64,000 nt of DNA from Labrys sedimenti (GTDB taxonomy: Bacteria; Pseudomonadota; Alphaproteobacteria; Rhizobiales; Labraceae): NCBI RefSeq assembly GCF_034424805.1, contig NZ_JAXOUF010000004.1, forward strand, positions 310,001 through 374,000, written 5' to 3'. Each line of letters begins with the position of its first letter. Position 1 is the stretch's first letter. This document shows positions 35,613 to 42,523 of the stretch, in pieces. A model generated the notes under the pieces. It saw only the letters and a list, made by a program, of their open reading frames with translations. It was not told the origin of the DNA and did not search any database. A program made the position numbers and the translations under genes.

Positions 35613-36097
35613 GGAACGACCCGCCGCAGGTGAAACGAGCGCCCCACCCTGCCTTCGGCCGCAAGCCCGGCCTCGGCTCCGATGGATCGGACGTCGTCAG
35701 CGGAAGACAACCCATCTTCCTGCTCCAAAGGCAGGATTTTACTCACTTTTTTCGATCTTGGGCAGCCCATACCTGCACAGCAGGCTTCGTATTTGTCACA
35801 GCTTGCAATCGCCGGGCACCAACCTGTCCGACGATCGTCCGGTCATGGCATGGGAAGTTCGATCCGAGGGAGCGGACGGGACCAAGCGGCAGAGTTCGAG
35901 CGTTGATTCCTGCTTCCTTCGGAAGAGGCAGATACAATTGCCGATAGGCCCGCTAGAAATTTGAAATGCCCCAACGCATAAGATAAATTCAATATAATCA
36001 TTTGCTTACTTGCATTTTTGACTTCGGACGACACTTGAAAAGCGTCGATCGAATTGTGGGTGCTGTCGGTACGAGGTTCCCGGTGAAGCGAGTATTC
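35613..36097. promoter_or_regulatory. Divergent intergenic region between cyclase and ABC/cNMP genes
   Basis: These 485 bp hold no convincing gene. The part nearest the ABC-like gene (about 35955-36030) is AT-rich and likely carries its promoter. Several overlapping open frames here have no coding character. No clear CRP-type site (TGTGA-N6-TCACA) was seen. Confidence 0.45.
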
Positions 36098-39000
36098 ATG
36101 GCGACCACATCGTCTGGCGGGTCGGCCCGAAAATCTTCCGAACCGGCAGCGGCCGGCAAAGGGCTGCCACCCCTGTTTTCCTACATCTGGCAGAACAGCC
36201 GTCGGCAGCAGATCGTCATTCTCATCATCGTGCTCGCGTCCCTGCCCTTCTACTTTCTGTCGCTCGACCTGCCACGCAGCATCGTCAACGACGCCATCCA
36301 GGGACGCGCTTTCCAGCATGGCGTCACCGAGGCTCCACTTTTCGCCTTCAACCTGGCCCTACCGGCCTTCCTGGGAGGCGGCACCCTGCACTATCCCGGC
36401 ATGACGTTCTCCCGCATCGCCTATCTGATGGTGCTGAGTTGCGTGTTCATGCTGCTGGTGCTGATCAACGGTGCCTTTCGCTATGTCATCAACATGCAGA
36501 AGGGCAAGCTCGGCGAGGACCTGCTGCGCCGCCTGCGTCTCGATCTCTTCAACCTGCTGCTGCGCTTCCGGCCGGAGGCGGTGCGCAATGTCCGCTCGGC
36601 CGAAGTGGCCACCATCATCCGCGACGAGGTCGAGCCCATCGGCGGCTTCGTCGGCGATGCCTATATCCAGCCTGCCTTCCTCGGCAGCCAGGCGCTCACC
36701 GCCCTCGGCTTCATCCTTTTGCAAAGCCCCCTTCTCGGCCTCCTGGCTGCTGCGATGGTGCTGGTGCAGGGTGCGGTCATCCCGCGTCTGCGGCGCGAGC
36801 AGCTCAGGCTCGGCCGCCAGCGCCAGGCACGTTCGCGCTCGCTTGCCGGCCATATCGGCGAGATCGTCGACGGCATAGGAGAGGTCAGCAATCACGGCAC
36901 GGCTGCCTATGAACGGCAGAAGATCTCCGGCCTGCTCGATGAACTGTTCTGGATCCGTTATCGGCTCTACGGCCGGAAGTTCATGGTGAAATTCATCAAT
37001 TCCGTGCTGGCGCAGGTGACTCCCTTCCTGTTCTACGCGCTGGGAGGGTATTTCGCCCTGCGCGGCTCCCTCGACATCGGCCAGCTCGTGGCGGTGATCG
37101 CCGCCTATCGCGACCTGCCGCCGCCCATCAAGGAACTGATCGACTGGGACCAGCAGCGCCAGGATGTCGAAGTCAAATATGAGCAGATTCTGGAACAGTT
37201 CTCCCTGGCCGAATTGCCCGAGTTCGCCGGCGAGGCACCGGACCTGGCTGCCGGCAGCACCATCGCGATCGAAGCACTGAGAGTACGCGCGCCGAGCGGC
37301 GACGTCCTGCTCGACAATGCCAATCTGGTCTTGCCGCTGGGTGCGCATGTCCTGCTGACCGGATCACGAGGCGAAGGCTTCGTCACCCTGGCCCAGCTTC
37401 TCGCACGGCGCCTGACGGAATTCGACGGCAGGGTACGCCTTGCCGGGCAGGATCTCGCTGCCTTCTCTCCGGGCTGGATCGGGGAGAGCCTTGGATATCT
37501 CGGCCCCGACTGCGCCGTTTTCGGCCGTTCGCTTCGCGAGAACATCGTCTACAGCCTGCGCAGTCCGCCCGTGAAGCAAGATCCGCCGCTGGCCGATCCA
37601 GGAAGCCATCTCCCCGGCCACGGACCTGGCACCCATGGGGAAGCGGAAACTGCAGCCCCAACCATCGATTTGCGCAGGGCCGGTGCCGCCAATGCCGGGG
37701 AACTCGACGACATGATCGTCACCCTGCTGCGCGAGATCGGCCTGGCGGACGCCATCTACGGCTTCGGGCTCTCGCGGAAATTCGACGCCGAACCCGATAG
37801 CGATCTCGCCCAACGCCTCATCGACTGCCGCCGACGTCTCGTCCAGGAACTCGAGGAAACCCATCTGGCAGACCTGATCGAGCCTTTCGATCCAGCCCGC
37901 TTCAACCGCTACGCCACCATCGGCGAGAATCTGTTCTTCGGCGTCCCGGTCGCCGAGGGTGCCATCGAGACACTGATCGAGGATACGGAAATTGCCGCGT
38001 TGCTCGCTGAAGGAAGGCTCGACGACAGTCTCATCGCCTTGGGACTGAAGGTCGCCGCAACCATGGTGGAGATCTTCTCGCAGATCTCCAGCGATCACGC
38101 CGTGTTCGAGCGTTTCTCCTTCATCTCCTCGAGCGACCTGCCGCGTTTTGCCGAGATTGCTTCCCGCGCCGGTACCCGCGGTACCGGCGCACTCGCTCAT
38201 CCGGAACGCCGATCCCTGCTCCTGCTGGCACTCCACTATGTCGAGACCCGCCATCGGCTTGGGCTGCTGACGGGCGCGCTCGCCGAGGAGATCGTGCGAG
38301 CCCGCGGACGGATCATGGCGCTCGATCCCGCCCGGTTCGCCCGGATGCTGGAATTCCATGCTCCCGACCGGCTGTGTCCCGCCGCGCCGCTACGCGACAA
38401 CCTCCTGTTCGGGCGTATCGACCATGCCATGGCACACGCCGAGGAACGGGTCATGGTCACGTTGCGCAAGGTCGTACATGATTGCGGTCTCGAGCCGGTC
38501 ATCTATCAACTCGGCCTCGACCAGAAGGCCGGTCCGGGCGGGCGCTTGCTGTCGGCGACCCATCGATGTGCCCTGGCCCTGGCCCGCTGCCTCATCAAGC
38601 GCCCGAAAATTCTCATCCTCGACCAGCTCGACCTGATGTTTCCCGAGGGCGAGCGCGCCACCATCCTGGAGGTGGCGAAGCGGCGCATGGCGGGCCGCAC
38701 GCTCATCGTCGCCATGCGCGATACCACGGTGCGCGACTCGTTCGATATCGTGGTCACCACCCGCGGCAACCGCATTGAATCGGTGTCGAAACCCTCCGCG
38801 CCTTCGACCGTCGAGGAAGCAGGACCGGAGACGCCGACCGAGGAACTGGCCGAGATCCAGGCCCTGCGCGACGTGCCGATGTTCGCGGCTCTCGACACGC
38901 CGCGCCTGAAGCTGATCGCCTTCACCTGCGAACGCATCTCTTTCGAAAAGGACCAGGTCCTGTTCCGTCAGGGAGACATCGCCGATGCGGCCTATATCAT

Positions 39001-39298
39001 CCTCTCGGGAACCGCCGATGCCTTCATGGAACTGGCGGACGAAAGGCTCCACCTTTCCAGTACCGAGCGCCATTCCATCATCGGCGAGATGGGTCTGATC
39101 AGCGGCGCGCCTCGTTCGGCCACCATCGTGGCGGCCACCGAAATCACGGCCCTGAAGATCGAAAAGGACATCTTCCTCAATCTCATTGTCGAACTGCCCT
39201 CAGTCGCGCTCGTGGTGATGCGCGACCAGGTAAGGCGGCTGATTCTTGCCGAGGAACGCCTCACTCGCTTGCTGCAACGCGAGCCGACGTCTTCCTGA
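36098..39298 (+). CDS. ABC exporter-like membrane protein with degenerate NBD and cyclic-nucleotide-binding domain
   Basis: A 1066-residue protein. Residues about 45-330 form a six-helix exporter domain. The nucleotide-binding part is degenerate: the Walker A position reads TGSRGEGFV (no GKS/T, about 420), the signature reads LLSATHRCALALAR (about 818) and Walker B LILDQLDLM lacks the catalytic Glu. About 390 residues separate Walker A from the signature, against roughly 100 normally, and this stretch contains ENI-like motifs at about 479, 609 and 765 (LRENIVY, IGENLFFG, LRDNLLFG). A cNMP-binding domain (about 925-1050) ends it, with VLFRQGDIADAAYIILSG and IIGEMGLISGAPRSATIV. ATG 36098 is preferred over an upstream extension to 36002. 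It probably acts as a cNMP-responsive membrane regulator; transport by ATP hydrolysis is doubtful. Confidence 0.8.
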   Translation: MATTSSGGSARKSSEPAAAGKGLPPLFSYIWQNSRRQQIVILIIVLASLPFYFLSLDLPRSIVNDAIQGRAFQHGVTEAPLFAFNLALPAFLGGGTLHYPGMTFSRIAYLMVLSCVFMLLVLINGAFRYVINMQKGKLGEDLLRRLRLDLFNLLLRFRPEAVRNVRSAEVATIIRDEVEPIGGFVGDAYIQPAFLGSQALTALGFILLQSPLLGLLAAAMVLVQGAVIPRLRREQLRLGRQRQARSRSLAGHIGEIVDGIGEVSNHGTAAYERQKISGLLDELFWIRYRLYGRKFMVKFINSVLAQVTPFLFYALGGYFALRGSLDIGQLVAVIAAYRDLPPPIKELIDWDQQRQDVEVKYEQILEQFSLAELPEFAGEAPDLAAGSTIAIEALRVRAPSGDVLLDNANLVLPLGAHVLLTGSRGEGFVTLAQLLARRLTEFDGRVRLAGQDLAAFSPGWIGESLGYLGPDCAVFGRSLRENIVYSLRSPPVKQDPPLADPGSHLPGHGPGTHGEAETAAPTIDLRRAGAANAGELDDMIVTLLREIGLADAIYGFGLSRKFDAEPDSDLAQRLIDCRRRLVQELEETHLADLIEPFDPARFNRYATIGENLFFGVPVAEGAIETLIEDTEIAALLAEGRLDDSLIALGLKVAATMVEIFSQISSDHAVFERFSFISSSDLPRFAEIASRAGTRGTGALAHPERRSLLLLALHYVETRHRLGLLTGALAEEIVRARGRIMALDPARFARMLEFHAPDRLCPAAPLRDNLLFGRIDHAMAHAEERVMVTLRKVVHDCGLEPVIYQLGLDQKAGPGGRLLSATHRCALALARCLIKRPKILILDQLDLMFPEGERATILEVAKRRMAGRTLIVAMRDTTVRDSFDIVVTTRGNRIESVSKPSAPSTVEEAGPETPTEELAEIQALRDVPMFAALDTPRLKLIAFTCERISFEKDQVLFRQGDIADAAYIILSGTADAFMELADERLHLSSTERHSIIGEMGLISGAPRSATIVAATEITALKIEKDIFLNLIVELPSVALVVMRDQVRRLILAEERLTRLLQREPTSS

Positions 39299-39375
39299 AT
39301 TACGCCTGGGAGCGCGGCCATCCTTGTCCAAAAGTCAGCTTCTTGGTGGCTCGATGCCGCTCGGCCCCGCTCGCA

Positions 39376-40212
39376 TCACACCGCGCGGCAGACCGGCGAG
39401 CTGCGGATTTGCTTCAGCTGTTTTTCGGTCAGCGCCAATGGCGTCGCCCCGTTGCTCGATGTAGCGAACATCAGGTTGCGCGTACTGCCCGAATGCACCG
39501 GCGCGAAGGAACTCGTCAGCATCACATGCCCGATCTCGTGCGCCGGATCCCAACGCGAGCAATCATGCGTGACGGCGCAGGCCGGCTTGCCGGTGGCATG
39601 GCCGCCGCAGCCCAATACGTTGTTCTCCTGGAACCGGTTGACGAAGAACAGCTTCACATCATTGTTGGGGACGGGGGTTCCGAGCCCGTGAAGTTCCGCG
39701 AACTCACCCGAATCCATCTGCCAGATACAGTTCTGGCCCACCACGTTGAAGCGGTTTTCTTCCTCCGGCGTCAGGCCGAGCGACTCGCCGGAAGCGAAGA
39801 AGATCTCGATGCCATATTGGGCATAGACGGCCTGGGCGCTCGACAGGATGCGCTCGAACGGCACGTCGCTCAGGGCCAACGAGCGGAAATGCACCCGCAC
39901 GCGATGCTTGAAGTCGCCGATCTGCTTGTCGATCTCCCGGATCGTCGCCTGCCCCAGCTTGCCATCGTCAGCGAGAGGGGGGTTGCGCCGCTGGAACGCC
40001 TTCACCACCGTCTCCGTCTCGATGCCGTAGACGCCATCAGGGCTGTAGTCCTGGCTCTGGGTCGAAACCGGCATGGCGAAGCCGAGATCGATCAAGGCCA
40101 TCTGCAGGAGATGGACATGACGGCCCGACATGCCGCGCAGCAGAACGTCATTGCCGGCCTCGATGCGCTGCAGAGAGGGTTCATTCTTGAAACGAACTGA
40201 TGTCAAAGCCAT
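39376..40212 (-). CDS. Peptidoglycan-binding/metzincin-like metallopeptidase, candidate T6SS effector
   Basis: A 278-residue protein without signal peptide or membrane segment. Residues about 20-95 are a PG_binding_1 domain (LLRGMSGRHVHLLQMAL, and PDGVYGIETETVVKAFQRRN). The C-terminal part has the zinc motif HEIGH (225-229), a further His at 240 and a metzincin-like Met-turn NLM (246-248) followed by LTEKQLKQIR. Several Cys (162, 202, 212, 218, 275) could form disulfides outside the cytosol. The ATG at 40212 has a GAAGGAAAG ribosome site. It is the last of three genes behind clpV. A leaderless cell-wall-binding protease next to a T6SS is a plausible anti-bacterial effector; a cognate immunity gene was not recognised. 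Confidence 0.65.
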   Translation of the reverse strand: MALTSVRFKNEPSLQRIEAGNDVLLRGMSGRHVHLLQMALIDLGFAMPVSTQSQDYSPDGVYGIETETVVKAFQRRNPPLADDGKLGQATIREIDKQIGDFKHRVRVHFRSLALSDVPFERILSSAQAVYAQYGIEIFFASGESLGLTPEEENRFNVVGQNCIWQMDSGEFAELHGLGTPVPNNDVKLFFVNRFQENNVLGCGGHATGKPACAVTHDCSRWDPAHEIGHVMLTSSFAPVHSGSTRNLMFATSSNGATPLALTEKQLKQIRSSPVCRAV

Positions 40213-40291
40213 GATGGCTTTCCTTCTCGCTGTCTGCTTGACGATGTTTCCGAACAATTCCAAGCACTATCCAGGTGTTCGACATGGCAGA

Positions 40292-41131
40292 TCAGGACCA
40301 TCCGTGCGGCTCTTCATCATTCGGGCGCTTGAAGATGTATCTGAAAGAATCAACCGGCTTGACGTTGCTTCTGGCTGCCCAGCCGATGCCATAGGCCTTT
40401 TCCGGCCCCTGGACGATGGAATAGGCCTTCGCCTCCTTCGAATAGTGGACTTCCTCGCCGCCATACCAGCCCCATTCGACCAGCTGGATGTTCGCTGTCG
40501 AACCGCTGACGGTGCAGGAGTCGATCAGGGCGATATGCTCATAGGGTGAGGCAGCACAATGGGTGACGACCACATCGCCCTGCTGGATATCCTCGATCCT
40601 GGTCCGGCGCCGGGCGGTCGAGGCATAGGCATCGATGGAGGCCGAGGGGCTGCCGCCATAATAGTTGCCGACCAGCCCATTGCAGTCGAGTGTGATGAAA
40701 TCCGTCGCATAGGCCTGGGCCGTCGCCCGGGCGCAGGGCTGTCCCGCAACATCCTTGCCAGTGCCGATACGGCCGATCGCATAAGCGAGGCGGAGCGTGT
40801 CGATGATCTCGTCGGGGCTGCCCTTGCCGACAAACGCCTGGATGAAGGTGGTGGCGTAGAAGTCCTCGGTCGGCTGGATCAGGCCGAGCGGCTGCTGGTC
40901 GAAGAAGAACTTGGTCCCGCACGGCTTGTTGACATTGCCATGGTGGGCCATCCGGAGCGCCGCCGTGAAGGCGGCATGCTCGCGCTGCATCACCTGGCCG
41001 GTGCCGGCCTTGCCGTTTCGGAAGTCCCAGCCCGAACCGTACATGCTGATACCAGCCGAGATCAGCTCATTGTTGAGCGGGCTGTAGAACTTCAGATAGG
41101 TGTATCGATCCAGATATTCTTTTGGTGTCAC
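40292..41131 (-). CDS. NlpC/P60-like (CHAP-like) cysteine hydrolase, candidate T6SS effector
   Basis: A leaderless protein of 279 residues from the GTG at 41131, which has AGAGGGGG just before it; an ATG at 41173 with a weak ribosome site is the alternative. The second half has an NlpC/P60-like order of catalytic elements: FITLDCNGLVGNYYG (Cys150), then QQGDVVVTHC and YEHIALID (His199), then QLVEWGWYG. These match the DCSGLV / GDLV / HVGIY pattern of peptidoglycan endopeptidases and amidases. The N-terminal 120 residues are not recognised. It stands between two peptidoglycan-binding metallopeptidase-like genes behind clpV, 80 bp from the next. Tae-type amidase effectors share this fold class, so a T6SS effector role is proposed but unproven. 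Confidence 0.55.
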   Translation of the reverse strand: MTPKEYLDRYTYLKFYSPLNNELISAGISMYGSGWDFRNGKAGTGQVMQREHAAFTAALRMAHHGNVNKPCGTKFFFDQQPLGLIQPTEDFYATTFIQAFVGKGSPDEIIDTLRLAYAIGRIGTGKDVAGQPCARATAQAYATDFITLDCNGLVGNYYGGSPSASIDAYASTARRRTRIEDIQQGDVVVTHCAASPYEHIALIDSCTVSGSTANIQLVEWGWYGGEEVHYSKEAKAYSIVQGPEKAYGIGWAARSNVKPVDSFRYIFKRPNDEEPHGWS

Positions 41132-41347
41132 ATCGCCCCCTCTACCTTCGATGGACTGAAAAAATACTTCCATCTCAACTATGAACACTTGAATAGATCT
41201 ATCTACTTCTGATCTTACTCTCCACGGCACCAACAGCACATGCTGCTAATAAGGGATGGCGACGGTGTGGTCGGCGTCGCGCAGGGCGCCTTACGAATTC
41301 CAGGCCATATCGCCATCATGTCGAACTGTGGCGGTACCAAGCGGCCA

Positions 41348-42427
41348 TCAGGTGCCACAGCCGTTGTTTCGATTCTGCCTGGGCAGATAAGCGGGTTGCA
41401 TCGCGACGATGAACCATTCGTAGCAATAGGGGTTCATCAAGGCTTCCTCCGAGGAGGTCACATTTGGATCGCCCAGATGGGGCGTCACGCAGAAGGGATT
41501 GTCCCCCGTACCTGGATGCCCGTTTGCGCGAAAGATCGTATGGCAGCGCTCGTGAGCCACGGTCACGGCCCTATCATCCTGCGTTGGCATGATCTGCTCG
41601 TCGAAATAGTGGCGTGTGAAGCGGACGGTCTCGTCCTTTGGATTGCGCGCATCGACAAAGGCGGCAAAGAAGCTCAGGGGCGAACCGCGAAAGGTTCCCA
41701 TCGTGTAGAATTCGCGTCTGAACGGGCGGTCCAGGCTTGCCTGCAGGTTGGCGTAATTCTCCAACAGGATGGAGAAACTGAGCTGATCGGAGATATCGCC
41801 GGCCTGCTCAGGCAGCCCCTTGAAGCCCGAGAATTCCCGGGTCAGTCGTTGCACGACATCCGCTGGCGCGGGCAAATCGTCTTCCCGGAAAGAGTTGATG
41901 TGGAAGACGTTGAGTATCTTTAATTTCGTCTCATAGTAAAGGTAGTTGCGCGGCATGATAACCAAGCCACCGTCCTTGCCTATCCCGCCAACCAGACGAA
42001 GCCTCGCGACCACGTTGGCTACCATGACCTTGGCTCGGGCAATATCGTCCTTGACCAACGCCTTCTGGTCGTCCTTGAAGAAGAAATAGTCCGGATCGTC
42101 CTTTTCCTTTTCAACGAGTTCGCCGTCGATCTTTGCCATCGTCATCTTGCCAACGATGGCATCCGGGCTTTGTTGATAGGTGTGGTTGATGACTTCCTTG
42201 CCCTTGCGCGATTTGTAGGCCTTCACCGTCTTCTCGGTGGTCTCGCCATATTTGGCATCACTCAGTTCGGCACGTTCGATATTTGCCTCATCGAACAACT
42301 GCATGAGGGCACGCTGAACCTTGGACACGTGCTCGCCGGACGCACCGCGCAGGATATGAGCTGGATCGGAAACCGCCGCCGCCTCAAGCCTGCTGTCCCC
42401 GCCGAAGCTTTTCGACTGTAGTGCCAT
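41348..42427 (-). CDS. Peptidoglycan-binding-like protein with HERCH zinc motif, candidate T6SS effector
   Basis: A 359-residue leaderless protein. The N-terminus (ILRGASGEHVSKVQRAL, about 25-105) resembles the PG_binding_1 domain of the protein at 39376-40212. The C-terminal half has AHERCHTIF (HExxH at 292-296) followed by GTGD (306-309), a layout seen in M35/aspzincin-type peptidases (HExxH plus GTxxD), though the similarity is limited to these motifs. Cys pairs near the C-terminus could form disulfides. The ATG at 42427 has a strong AGGAGG site. It starts 96 bp after the tssH stop on the same strand, so it may be co-expressed with the T6SS genes. Function inferred from context. Confidence 0.55.
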   Translation of the reverse strand: MALQSKSFGGDSRLEAAAVSDPAHILRGASGEHVSKVQRALMQLFDEANIERAELSDAKYGETTEKTVKAYKSRKGKEVINHTYQQSPDAIVGKMTMAKIDGELVEKEKDDPDYFFFKDDQKALVKDDIARAKVMVANVVARLRLVGGIGKDGGLVIMPRNYLYYETKLKILNVFHINSFREDDLPAPADVVQRLTREFSGFKGLPEQAGDISDQLSFSILLENYANLQASLDRPFRREFYTMGTFRGSPLSFFAAFVDARNPKDETVRFTRHYFDEQIMPTQDDRAVTVAHERCHTIFRANGHPGTGDNPFCVTPHLGDPNVTSSEEALMNPYCYEWFIVAMQPAYLPRQNRNNGCGT

Positions 42428-42507
42428 CGCCTCCTCCTGGACTTCTCGACGGGTGCCTGTACCCGACCGGCCTGGTGCATCTCTGGTCTGGCTGAGGATT
42501 CTTAGGT

Positions 42508-42521
42508 GGCGGAGATCCGCC
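42508..42521 (-). terminator. Short hairpin after tssH
   Basis: GGCGGA (42508-42513) and TCCGCC (42516-42521) form a 6-bp stem right after the tssH stop codon (42524-42526). The loop is only two bases and there is no T-run, so read-through into the candidate effector genes is likely. Confidence 0.3.
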
Positions 42522-42523
42522 GA

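Noticed and set aside
35613..36097. CRP-type site between cyclase and cNMP-protein genes
   Set aside because: No TGTGA-N6-TCACA-like inverted repeat could be found.
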